A stretch of 64,000 bases of DNA from Euryodendron excelsum. Lineage: Eukaryota > Streptophyta > Magnoliopsida > Ericales > Pentaphylacaceae. Of this stretch, positions 19,739 through 31,060 are shown in pieces. The position numbers were made by a program, and so were the translations under genes. The stretch is from NCBI GenBank assembly GCA_033060915.1, contig CM065381.1, forward strand, positions 38,291,336-38,355,335, read 5' to 3'. Position 1 is the stretch's first letter. Each line of letters opens with the position of its first letter. The notes beneath the pieces are model-generated. The model did no database searches, was not told the origin of the DNA, and saw nothing but the letters and a program-made list of their open reading frames with translations.

Positions 19739-22391
19739 GAGACCTCCCCCCTCACTGTTTTGGGTCAAAAAATCTATCCAGAAACTCTCCTCCTCTGTTC
19801 CAAATAGCTTTTGGAGCCTTCTTTCTCTCTCTCTTGAAGTCCTGTCGGTCGAGCCCTAGCCCTAGGCTTTGAAGCCTTAGCCTCTGAGCTTCACCGAAGG
19901 CCATCCTCTATTGCCCGGAAGCTCCCAAAATCTTCCCAAGTCCAAGGCTAGAGCCTCCATCAAAGAAAGAAGAAACAAGACAAGATAAATCCTCCATTTA
20001 CTTTTCATACTCCCCCACTCTATCTTCTCCCTCCGAACCCACTTGGGTTTTTCTCTTTTTTAATCCCTTATCTCTAAACCCCCCTTTCTTGCATGCTTGG
20101 AACAAGAGAATGTTAAGTCCATGTCAAGAGTGAACAAGAGGAGATAATCGATCGGGACTCCCTTCCTGGCTTTCACTTGTTCCACGGCATGGCTTTAGGG
20201 CCATCTTGTAATGTGGTGATACCTAGCGTTGTATGTATCATGTCATTATTATTGTTATCATGCATTTTCATTCTTGCCATCTCTTTATCCCTCAAAATCA
20301 TTTTCAAAGTTGTTTTTTCTGAAAACCACCATTCTAGGGTGATCTTAACCCTCTCGTGGTTAGGGTTTTCCTAGAAAAGTGTAACATTTTAAATGACTCC
20401 CATTAGCCTACATTTGTTTCTTTTCAAAAACACGGTCTCAGAATGATCCTAGTCATTTCATAATTAGGGTTGTTTCGAGAAAAGTGTGACATTCAAAATG
20501 ACCCGAAAAGGTCCACATTTTTGGCCTCGTGCCTTTATTGTCTTTCAAATCACTAGCCTAAAGTGATTCTTGCCCTCTATTGGCTAGAATGGCTTTAGGC
20601 AAAGTGTAATATTCATTTGGATGTCTAAAATCTAAGTTAGGGTTTCGGACCCTAAAATATGTTTTCAAAAGACTCAGTTTTCAAACCATTTACAAAACTC
20701 TCATTTTTCAAACCCTAGAAATCCAATCTTAGGAAAATCCTGTTTTTGCCAACTTAGAAACTTTCATTTTTCAAGCCAAAATCATACCTTTTTCAAACCC
20801 TCAAAATCCTCAGTTTTCAAATCAATCAAAGCTTCCCTTTTTCAAACATTCCTTTTTAAAATCAATCAAATCAAAACCTTCCATTTCAAGTCCCTCAAAT
20901 CACTCCTTTTTGAAACCTTCCAAATTTAGACCCTAAGTCAACTCCTCCCATTTTGGAAACAATCCAAACTTACTATTTTCAAGAAATCAAATCTTTTTAA
21001 AAAAGGAAACAAAACATTTCCAAATATTTTCAAATCCTTTCAAATCTTCAAAATCTTTTCAAATCTTTCCAAAATGAAACAAATCAAGTCATTCTCAATA
21101 CAGGAAACAAATCTTTTCCAAAAAGGAAATAAAATCTTTTCAAAATTCTCAAATCGGATCTTTTTCAAATCTAATCTTTTCAAATCAAATCTAGTTTTCT
21201 TGAAAGGGAAACATTTTAAAAATTAAATCTTTTTGAAAAGGAAATATTTTCAAAATCTAATCTTCCCGACAAACATTTTCTAAGTCCAGTCTTTCTTGAA
21301 ATGGTAACACTTTCAAACTTAAACTTTCCTGAAAAGGAAACATTTTAAAAATAAAAACTTTCTAGAAATAGAAACCCATTTCAAAATTTTAACTCCTTCA
21401 GAATCTTGTCCGAACTAGGTTGACCTTATCCTCTTTAAGGATCTACGTAGGCAACCTTTCATGGGGTGTGGTCACAACCCTTTTTAAATTTCCAATTCCA
21501 CAACCCTTTTCAAATTTCTAATTCCACAACCCTTTCAAAATTTTCAATTCCATAACTATTTTTCAAAATCAATTTCATATTTCAAATTCTTTTTTAAAGG
21601 TTGTTTTTAAATGTTTTCTAAGTGAATAGCATTAAACATAGGTAACTGGTGAGTCATAATTAGGTGAGTAAAAGGTGAATAGACATATAAGTACCGCAAG
21701 GGTGGGGTAGGGTGATAGTCTTAAGACATCTTTCCTACAAGTAACCAACTCCAAAGTTAAGAATTTTTGTTTGAAAGACCAAAACTGGAGTTAATTTTCA
21801 AAAGAGTTTTTCAACATTTTTAGGGTTGTCAAACAACCCTACCTTCTAAAACCCTCCCATGAGGATGCCTTTCAAAAATACTTTTCAAAACCTAGGTTTA
21901 ACCATCAGGTTTTACTTGGTGTAGATGACCAAACACATCTTTAAATATATTAGGTGGCGACTCCAAAGACCTTTTCAAAAGCCTTAATCAATTCCATTTC
22001 AAAAATTCAAAACCCTATCACATTTGTCCTTCTAGGAGGATGAGTTCTAATGAGAGAGCACCGTGCTTGTTACCGAGCTAAGAGGGCTTGGTATGGTCCA
22101 AAAATGGGGCGTGACATACACCGGCTCTGGGAATCAAACTAGCAACCTCTAGGGCCCAGAGTATTCCCTTTCATTTTTGGTTGGGCCCTGTCGTCCGACA
22201 CTTTCCTTTTCAAACCAGAACATCCTTGCTTCACTTTGAGTGAAGCACGACCAATTTTTAGCCTTGAGCCACTCCTAGAGGTGCACACCAACCCCCAGGC
22301 TATCAAAAGCGGTTATAAATCGACTAGCAGCAAACAAGCTCCATATCCAACCTTTTCTTTAGCCCTTAGAAATGAGCCTGCGCCATTCTTA

Positions 22392-22424
22392 GTGGCGCAC
22401 GACCAAGCTTAAGGCGTGCGCCAC
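22392..22424 (+). promoter_or_regulatory. Perfect 10-bp stem upstream of the TATA box
   Basis: GTGGCGCACG and CGTGCGCCAC flank a 13-base spacer, formed by the inner halves of two neighbouring palindromes. LTR-B4 keeps the arrangement with changed bases (33739-33770). Confidence 0.6.
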
Positions 22425-22457
22425 TATGAGTGGCGCACAATCCCTTTATTTTTGCAC

Positions 22458-22465
22458 TATAAATA
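22458..22465 (+). promoter_or_regulatory. LTR-B3 TATA box
   Basis: TATAAATA in GCACTATAAATACAGAC, followed within 60 bp by a (CT)n tract in the likely start region. Confidence 0.7.
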
Positions 22466-24724
22466 CAGACCTCCTACCTCATTGTTTTGGGTCAAAAAAA
22501 ATATCTAGAAACTCTCTCTCTCTCTCTCTCTCTTCAGACAGCTCTCGAAGCCCTCTCTTTATCTCTTAAAGTCTTGCCGATCGAGCCCTAGCCTGAAGCT
22601 CCGAAACCTTAGCCTCCATGCTCCATAGAAGGTCTGCCCCGCTACCCAGAAGCACCCGAAGTCTTCCCAATTCCAAGGCATGAGCCTCCATTAAAGAAAT
22701 AAGAAACAAGACAACGTAATCTCTAGTTTACCTTTCTGTGCTCCCCCACGTTCTCTTCTCCCTCCAAACCCATTTATGTTCTTCTCTTTTTTAAACCCCT
22801 CTCTAAAGCCCCCTTTCTTGCATGCTTGGAACAAGAGAACATTAGGTCCATGTTGAGAGTGAGCGGGAGGAGACTACTGATTTGGACTCTCTTCTTAACT
22901 CTTACTTGCTTCACGGCATGGCCGTAGGGCCCTCTTGCAATATGGTGATATCTAACCTTGTATGATTCATACTGTTGCTATTATCAAATTACGTTTACAT
23001 TATTGCCATTTCTATTTCTAGAGAAGTGTGATATTTGGAACAGCTCCCGTTAGCCTATATTTGTGTCTCTTCAAGAACACGATCTCAAAATGATCCTAGT
23101 CCTTTCATGATTATGGTTGTTTCGAGAAATGTATAACATTTAAAATGACCCGAAAAGGCCTACATTTTCGGCCTCATGCCTTTGTTACTTTTCACGCTGT
23201 GAGCCTAAAGCGATTCTAGCCTAAAGCAATTCTAGCATTTCAATGGCTAGAATGGCTTTAGACAAAGTGCGATATTCATTTGAATGTCTAAAATCTAAGT
23301 TAGGGTTTTGGGCCCTAAAATATGTTTACAAAAGACTTGGTTTTCGAACCATTTACAAAACTCTTATTTGTTAATCCTTAGAAGTTCAATCCTAGGAAAA
23401 TCTAGCCTGTGCCAACTTAGAAACCTTCCATTTTTAAACCAAAATTATACCTTTTTCAAAACTTTTAAAATCCTCAATTTCTAAATGAATCATATCTTTC
23501 CTCTTCAAAATTTTCTTTTTAAAATTGATCGAATCAAACTCTTCCATTTCAAATCCCTCAGATCACTCCTTTTTCAAACCTTCCAAATTTAAACCCTAAA
23601 TCAACTCCTCCCATTTTGGAAACAATCCGAACTTACCTTTTTCAGGCAAATCAAATATTTTTCAAAAAGGGAACAAGACCTTTTTAAATCTTTTCAATTC
23701 CTCTCAAATCTTCCAAATTTTGTCAAATTTTTTCGAAAGGAAACAAATCAAATCTTTTCAAATTTCTCAAATCAAATCAAGTCTTCCTGAAAAGGAAATA
23801 TTTCAAAAATCAAATATTCTTGAAAAGGAAAAATTTCCAAATCCTATCTTCCTAAAAAAGAAAACATTTAAAAAATTAAATTTTCCTTAAAAGGAAACCT
23901 TTCAAAATCCAATCTTCTTGAAAAGGAAATCTTTTAAAGTCAAACTTTCCTTAAAAGGAAACATTTTTAAACTCAAACTTTCTTGAAAAGGAAACTTTCT
24001 AAAAATGGAAACATTCTAGAAATAGAAACTCATTTTAAAATTTTAACTCTTTCGGACTCTTGTCCAAACTATGGCTGACCTGATCCTCTTTAAGCAGGTA
24101 CGTAGACAACCCTTCATGGGGTGTGGTCACAACCCTTTTCAAATTTCCAATTCCATAACCATTTTCAAACTCAATTCCATTTTTCAAACTCTTTTTTTCA
24201 AACTTTGTTTTCAAATGTTTTCTAAGTGGATTGCACTAAACATAGGTAACTGGTGAGTCATAATTAGGTAAGTAAAAGATGAATAGACATATTGGTACCT
24301 CAAGGAAGGGGTAGGGTGATAGTCTTAGGACATCTTCGCTACATGTAACCAACCCCCGGACTTAAGAATTTCTGTTTCAAAAACCAAAACGGAGTTAATT
24401 TTCAAAATTGCTTTCCAACATTTTTAGGGTTGTCAAGCAACACTACCTTCTAAAACCCTCTCATGAGGATGTTTTTTCAAAAATATTTTTCAAAACCTAA
24501 GTTTAACCCTCGGGTTTTACTTGGTGTAGATGACCTAGCATATCTTTAAATATGTTAGGTGACGACTCCAAAAACCTTTTCAGAAAGCCCTAATCAATTC
24601 CATTTCAAAAACTCAAACCTTGTCGCATTTGTCCTTGTAGGAGGATGAATTCTAACGAGAGAGCACTGTACTTTTTTTTTTTTAGGCAAGAGGGCTTGGT
24701 GTCCAAATACGGGGCACGACAGCT

Positions 24725-24743
24725 TGGCGACTCCGCTAGGGAC
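24725..24743 (+). other. Primer-binding site, element 2
   Basis: TGGCGACTCCGCTAGGGAC lies three bases after the LTR end, matching the site of element 1 with two differences in its 3' half. Confidence 0.75.
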
Positions 24744-24955
24744 AATTAGAGGGTTAGGCCTATGTCGTGTCTAATCACCATTCACTTACCTTAGGTTTGC
24801 CGGTTACCTTATTTAGTTATATCCACTTTCTAACCTTTTTAAAATGGTCTTTGTTTTGCACAAAGTCAAACATTGCATTCATCACATGCTCTTGCATTAT
24901 TCATACATCATACGTTATTTTACATTTGAGTTCCTTAAAAAGTACTAACTCTGTG

Positions 24956-24969
24956 CATTTATTTTGTAG
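24956..24969 (+). promoter_or_regulatory. Candidate splice acceptor 1, element 2
   Basis: TTTATTTTGTAG|GTGGACCC, AG at 24968-24969. Confidence 0.45.
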
Positions 24970-26084
24970 GTGGACCCTTGTTCATATTTTAATTTATATT
25001 CATAAACTACCATGTATGCTATGTATAATAGGATGTATGGGAGTTATCAGGCTCTTTCCTCCAATTTTCAAAATTACACACACATATACTTGCATGTGCA
25101 TCTTCATAAAATATTGACCCTAGTTAGTACCTTATAGTTAGAAGGGGAAACAATACATTGACTACTGGTGGTAGGCAGACGTGTTACCTAGTTAACAGTC
25201 TTTAGATAGTTCTCTCATTTGGATCACAAACATATAATGGCACCACCTCGGGGAGTGGGCCTAGGTTTGAAGACCTGGGAGCCGAGCTTTTTAGGAAGCA
25301 TTAGTAGCCCTCAACCTCATGTACATATAGCACCAATGTATATCTAAATATCTGCCTGATTTAAGGCACGTGTCTTTTTCAAAAACCAAGGAGGAAAGAG
25401 CGACCACCTTTCAATTTCCTTACTCCTGTTGTTATTATGCTCACATATGTGAATGCTTTGCTATCAATACTTTGTCATTCATGCTATTAAACTGCTTATG
25501 CGTATGTAATCATCCCAAGGCAAGAGTTTCAAAGTAACTCAAGCCACTTGCACTCCATACATATGATCAACCTCCAAGAGAATGGCCCACGATTCAATCT
25601 CAAATCATAAACCTACCTAATTCCTAAGGGTTCCAAACCCTAAGGATCATGGCATGCATCTAAGAATCATTTCATAAGAGGGGCCCCAATCCCTCTCACT
25701 CATGGAGATAAGGTTGTCACAAGACAAGGGGCAATCCAGAGACAAAGTCATTTAAGGACCTCCTAATATCAATGAGGCAGAACCAAAGACTTGAAAAGAA
25801 ATTTAGGTAGATAGGTGGAAAGTCCCATGAAAAATGTTCCCTTTCCGTAGTCTATGTAATTTTAACTTTCTATACCAAAGAGAATAAAATTGCTCTTTTT
25901 ATCTACTTTGAATGAATGGTTGTACATGATGTATGAAATAGGCACATGTATGGTATCTGCATATAGGGCAATCTCCTATCTCTAAAATGAGCCTTAGCAT
26001 TATACCTAAATCCTGACAAATAGGGACACTTCTAGGGCATGTATTGTATAAATGCTTTTCAAGGATAAGTACGAACTATTCCCT

Positions 26085-26117
26085 TGTTCTCTGTCTTTTG
26101 TTTTCCTCTTTCTTTAG
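26085..26117 (+). promoter_or_regulatory. Candidate splice acceptor 2, upstream of gag
   Basis: A pyrimidine-rich run ends in CTCTTTCTTTAG, AG at 26116-26117. No ATG occurs between this AG and the gag start at 26239, so splicing here would make gag the first AUG in the second exon. Confidence 0.45.
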
Positions 26118-26238
26118 CTCATTCCATAGGAATTAAAAGAGCATTCAACTCACCATTGCTCTGAAAGGAAGGAAAGGAAAAGACCCGGCACTATCTGCCG
26201 CCTGAGAACCGATCATCACAAGGCACCAAGCATCGCTC

Positions 26239-28274
26239 ATGGCCAACAAATTAGACACCACTGTTGATAACCCTGTGACCCGAGAGGAGGTTAACGAGAT
26301 AAGATCAAAGATCAACGAGATGTTTAAGCTCGTACAAGCCATGGTACCAAAGGATTCAACCATGGCTCCCTCCTCATCTACCCCAAGAGAGGCAGATGTT
26401 TCCCCACCTAGCGTTGTGCTCTGGTTAGATATTACTGAAAAAATAAAGAAAGCCTCAGGATAGTCGATGTTGAAGAGGAAGAAGGCAATCTGGAAACTAT
26501 TTTACTCACTCCTTTAGCTGCAAATGCCATCCCTGACCATCTCAGCCTGAAGATCCAAGGACTAGAAGAATCCCTGCAAAACATACAAGGGTACAACGCC
26601 CTCAGTTTGAATTCCTTTGATGAACTCTATTTCTTCCCAAATCACCCACACCTGTCAAAGTTCAAAATGCCTAACTTTCAGAAGTATGATGGCACTAGTG
26701 ACCCCATAGCCCATTTGCACCTGTATGCTGGAGCCTTGAGCGGCCAAGGAAACAATCCCAAGCTGTTGATGCAACTTTTCCCAGCTTTATAGTGGTTTGC
26801 GAGGCTTGATTTGAGGAAAAGTACCACCTGGGGAGAACTAATGACCACCTTCAGGAATCAATACAAGCACAACATAGATCTCACTATAGATCAATGACCC
26901 TTGACTAAGATGGCCAAAGAAGAGAAGGAGAACTTCAGAACCTATGCTTTGAGATGGAGGGAGCTAGCCGTGCAAGTCAATCCCCCATTAGATGATAAAG
27001 AATATGGTCTACTCTTTGTGCAAACCTTTCAGGGGTTATACTATGAAAAGCTATGCACCAGCGTGGGGAAGAGTTTCTTAGATTTGATCTTACAAGGAGA
27101 AATGATAGAGAATGGGTTAAAAACAGGGAAAATTACTGAACTTTACTTGAAAACCATAGAAAGTATGGCAAAGAAGGTGCCTACCACAAGGGGAACCGAC
27201 AAAAAGGAAGGAGAGCTATCTGCCATCTTACCTACTCAGCAATACCAACAGCTATACCAGGCTCGACCCATGTTGCCTATAGCTGCTGCCACCCAACCTG
27301 TGGCTTTAAATACTCAAGCACCGGTTCCAATCATGGCCCGCCCTAACTTCATTCCAAACAAGCAGGCCCAACGCAACCACACTTTCTCCACCTTAGGGTG
27401 CACTCAGACAGAGGCGTATCACAACTTGCTGAAGGCCAATTTGCTAGCCCCTATTCCAGCTCGCCCACTACCTAGTCCTCTCCCACCTGCCTTTAATGGC
27501 ACCCTCACCTATGAATATCATTCAGGAGGGTTAGGGCATGACACGGAAAACTACTTCTCCTTAAAGCACAAAATTCAGGACATGATTAACAATAGGACAG
27601 TTCAGACACAACCGGCAAATCCGGCTCCTACCCCAAATGTCACTACAAACCCTCTACTAGACCATACTGTCAACGTCATCACAGAGTACAATGACAATTG
27701 GGTTTCGACTGCCATATGCCAAGAGGTGTACTATGAGGATGAAGAGCTGAAGCAGCATCATGCTTTGTCTTGGTACAACCCTAATAAAGTGCTAGACCCT
27801 AAAGACGGGCCCATGGATGAATCTACCAAGGAAGTTGACCATGTGGTATAAGAAGCTGAGTACATGGAAGAAGAACTGCAACCATGCCTCTTTGACCCAT
27901 CCAAAATACAAGAGCCATTCATACCAAGTACCAAAGGCCCATAGCCATACACACTTGAGGAGCACTGGGGCACGGTCGATTGCAAAAAACCTAGGGCCCA
28001 GGTCAAGTCCATTGAGCTGGAGGAAGATGAGTTTGCCTATCTGTTTGCAGGGAACAAAGAAAGAGAAGAAGCTGATGAAGAGAGGAAGGCCAAGAAAGGA
28101 AGGAAAGACCATGAAGTAGCTCTAAGTCTTGGGGGAAGCCTGGGCATGTCTGCGACTATAGGGGAGAAAGCCAAGGTCTGCGATGGCATAGCTATCATAA
28201 AAGCACTAATAACCGCCGCCGACTGGTTAATCACTTGGCGTCACCAACCGAGGTCCCTGGCAAGTAGACTGTGA
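26239..28274 (+). pseudogene. gag: Decayed Ogre/Tat-type gag, element 2
   Basis: Gag is the structural protein that forms the retrotransposon particle. The start is the ATG at 26239 (MANKLDTTVDN). The frame shifts near 26450. The second frame then holds the Tat-type core: FKMPNFQKYDGTSDPIAHL, a WGELMTTFRNQY block and an ENFRTYALRWRELAVQVNPP block. In-frame stops lie near 26790 (TAG), 26895 (TGA), 27849 (TAA) and 27941 (TAG), and the last one is at 28272. Residues 501-520 or so hold a knuckle-like motif near 27510-27570 (YHSGGLGHDTENY). Here both cysteines expected in Tat gag (C..H to C) are tyrosines. The longest open part is 316 codons (26901-27851). No protease or polymerase follows. The call rests on motif recognition. 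Confidence 0.75.
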
Positions 28275-29894
28275 AGGAAGTAGGTGTGGTTCCAAAACCC
28301 ACCTAAAAAACTTGTCCGCTTAAGGGATCTACAAAAGGGATGTCTTTCGTAGTCACCCTTTTATCTATCTTTCTTACTTTTTGCATTTATATTTCATCTG
28401 TCAGGAATAGAGGTACTTTTAGCCTCTTTAGATAAATAAAACATAAATGGACTTTTCAAAATTGATACGAGTTTCATATTCTTGCAAATGATGTCTATTT
28501 TTAGAAACTTTTCCTTGTTCTACAAGTGAATAGAAACATCAAGGGTGGAATAGCATGGACGCCCCATTCAAAAATGGACAAAAGCTCCTTTGATCAAAGA
28601 GTGGGGATTTAAATGAAGCGTGCAGGGAGATTGATCACAAGGGGCAACACTTGAATGGCATTTGAGCTAAGAGATGGGTAGCCGGGCTATAAAAAAGGAA
28701 GAGGAGCCATTGTTCTATTTTCTCACAAACAGCAAATGATTCCCTTTGAGCCGGTTACTCTCCTTTTCACAATTTAATCCCATGATCACTGTCCACATTG
28801 GGTTAAGGCAAAGACATGAGTACATCTCTCAAAATTGAGAAGGTAGAATGGAGCTAGAAAGTAAGCATAAGATTAGCTATCAACAGAAAAGAAAAAAAAA
28901 AGAAAGAAAAGAGAGAAGAAGTAAAAAAACAAAACTACTACACAAGGATCCTAATAAAGGACAGGAGGTTTACAAGAGAGCAAGTCTTTTTTATAAAAAA
29001 ATAATAATAATAAAGAATTCTTGCTAAAAGTGATCATGGGTGCTCATCAGCCAAGTAGAGATAAATAGGATTTTGAGCCTTTATCCATCTCTTTCAAACA
29101 CCCCATAACCTAGCCCATATTACAGTCCAAAGAAAAGCCCTTTCAGATGAAAGAAAAATGCTTAGTCTAAATAAGCTCGAGTAAAGTGATAATAGTGCCT
29201 AGACAAAAATAGTAGCCACAGGGGCAAATTTCACTGAAAAAAGTAACCCCAATCGTGCGTAACCTCTGTGAGAAATAATAGTTTTGTGCCTATAAATCCT
29301 TTTCAACCCATGAACCCAGCCTACATTACAATCCAAAGGAAAGTCTCCTCGAATTGAGGGCCTAACTACCCATTGCTATGCTAATGGCCATGAAAGTCGT
29401 TGCTCAAAGCCATTGTCAGAATAGGGTGAAAAGGGAGAGAGCTCAAACCAAAAAATCCCAAACACCAACCTTATAGAAAGCGAGATTAAAGGACAACGGT
29501 CAGAGGAGGTGAGTCCATCAAGAATGGGGGGTATATGTTGAGACACTTCAATGTGAAAAAGGCCATGACCAGAAAAGTGACAAGGTCCCACAAAAGAGGC
29601 ATCATCCCAAGGATATGAGATATTGGCACAAGCTCGAGACACCTGCTTGAATCTCAAAAGAAATAGATACATACATATATTTAACCAAAAGAGAGCATTC
29701 TTGAGACCAACCGGGCGCAAAAAAAGAAGACAAGAAACTTTGCAAAGAACATTTCAATTATACCTGTCATTCAATGAAAAGAAATACATGATATTGTGCT
29801 AACCATGCAGGGAAAAGTCTTTTTAGAGGCTAAAACGGCCAAGAATGATACAAGGTCATTTTGTTTTTAATAGCAAAACTAAAAAGTTGCCATT
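28275..29894 (+). repeat. Non-coding tail with diverged ~220-bp repeats, element 2
   Basis: No gene seen. Copies near 28720-28850, 29066-29160 and 29280-29365 share GAGCCTTTATCC-like starts, CCCATATTACAGTCCAAAG and a CCTTTCAGATG end. Related copies occur in element 1 (near 14930 and 15263). The 114-codon minus ORF at 29376-29720 is unassigned. Confidence 0.45.
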
Positions 29895-31060
29895 TTAAAA
29901 CCGCAGGACCTTAGGGATGTAATCAAACCCTAGGCGAACGGCTGGAAGCCAGATTAAAATGACTCCTATCATCATCAGAAAAAGAACCAGGTGAGGGAGT
30001 AGGATAAGCCTGGTCACCAATAGCCGCTCTAGAGCCCGAAGGCCCTGCCACCTCAATAGACTAAAGGACAACTGTATGAGCCTTATGCAAATACTTCTGC
30101 TCCTGAAAAGCACCGAGACCGTCCTCGCTCCACAAAGCCTCAGCCAACTATGCCCTTAAAGACTCAATCTTTGCCTCGCAGGCCTATAACTGTGTCATCA
30201 CCTTCCTCAACAAGGTGTTAGAATGCCTCCAATGACGGTGCTCCTAGACAGTCACAACTGCAAGGAAGTTGGTGTAACCCATTGCAGGACCTGGAGCCTT
30301 AAAAAGCGGATCATGGATCCCGACATCCCCGAGTACATACCTCCTCAACTAGCTCCTGTAAGCTTTGGTTGCCTTCGGTTCTTCCGGGAAAGGACCTTGT
30401 ATGTTATCATGAGAAGTCAAGGCACACCATATGATTTTCAACTCTTTCACCATCTCGGTCAGGATCACAGTTTCAAAGAATAGATCGAACTCATTGGTAA
30501 ACCGTGTGTGTGGAATATCTTGTGACAACCCTAGTAGGCAGAGAACTCTGATTCCAAAGAAAGGAGTAACTCACCGCAAACCCAGTGTTGAAACAAAAAT
30601 CCTATCCGAAGTCCGTACCCTTAAAGGATCCTAGTTACACAAACCCACAAACCACATGAAATCTCCAACACGTCTTTTTTTTGGAGAAATGTTATCCAAT
30701 CCTCGGGGGCTATAGGAAAACTCTCATCCACCATGATAGACTGCTGAGCCTTCACAAAAGCACGGACATGATCCACCATGAGATACCAAATTGGCCGAGG
30801 CAAATGTTGCGGGAATCAATGGCAAACCATCCATAATTGGAAAAGAGCCGCACAGCCTCAGAAACTGAAATCTGCACCTCGCTACAAACGAGTGAAACTG
30901 ACGTAAGTGTCAGCTATGACCATTGGGGCATAAGACCACCCTTGTCGGATCTGGGGAAGCAAAGCGCTCAACCTCTTGTCAATCGAACCATCCTCCCTAG
31001 AAAAAAACTAGGACCCCAAGTAGAAGCAATGAAAGATCATTCATCGTAAAGTGAACCATG
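29895..31060 (-). pseudogene. Decayed antisense ORF (Tat aORF-like)
   Basis: Minus-strand coding-like region between gag and the 3' LTR. With several stops and frame changes one reads, from 31060 downward: a YAPMVIADTYVSF block, a GC-ALFQ-W block, a PEDWITFLQ block, and finally a charged stretch (VMTQL, ACEAKIESLRA, LAEALWSEDGL) that looks like a coiled coil. The order resembles large helical plant-transposon proteins of the plant-mobile-domain/DUF7745 type. Extra antisense ORFs at this position are known in Tat-lineage elements. The open pieces at 30621-30803 and 29895-30113 belong to it or overlap it in other frames. Family assignment is tentative. Confidence 0.4.

Larger units (their letters stand above)
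18114..22116 (+). mobile_element. LTR-B2: 3' LTR of element 1
   Basis: 4,003-bp LTR from TATTAGCACCCC to GCGTGACA. It starts with TA instead of the canonical TG, as does LTR-B4. U3 holds 157-bp modules, a short GTCAA array and palindromes. The TATA box is at 19731, the G-poor tract at about 20650-21390, the conserved island at about 21400-21478 and the PBS-like decamer at 21955-21964. The donor-like site seen in other LTRs reads ACAAGATAAA here, so the GT is lost. Confidence 0.85.
22117..24721 (+). mobile_element. LTR-B3: truncated 5' LTR of element 2
   Basis: Starts abruptly inside U3 at the ACCGGCTCTGGG block, fused to the end of LTR-B2 at a CATAC microhomology, and ends CACGACA at 24721 before a PBS. 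About 1.1 kb of 5' U3 is missing. The promoter region is kept: palindromes at 22379-22399 and 22417-22437, and TATAAATA at 22458-22465. A (CT)n run lies at 22512-22535, a donor-like ACAAC|GTAATC at 22716, and a G-poor tract at about 23330-24050. Confidence 0.8.
24744..26238 (+). other. Untranslated leader of element 2
   Basis: About 1.5 kb, homologous to the leaders of elements 1 and 3, with the conserved block at about 25230-25330. Many short ATG-started frames precede gag. The 116-codon ORF at 24767-25117 crosses the acceptor-like site and shows no domain. Confidence 0.6.

Noticed and set aside
24767..25117. 116-codon ORF at the start of the element 2 leader (similar to 11848-12165)
   Set aside because: The two share sequence because the leaders are homologous; the frames drift, no domain is seen, and an acceptor-like site lies inside.
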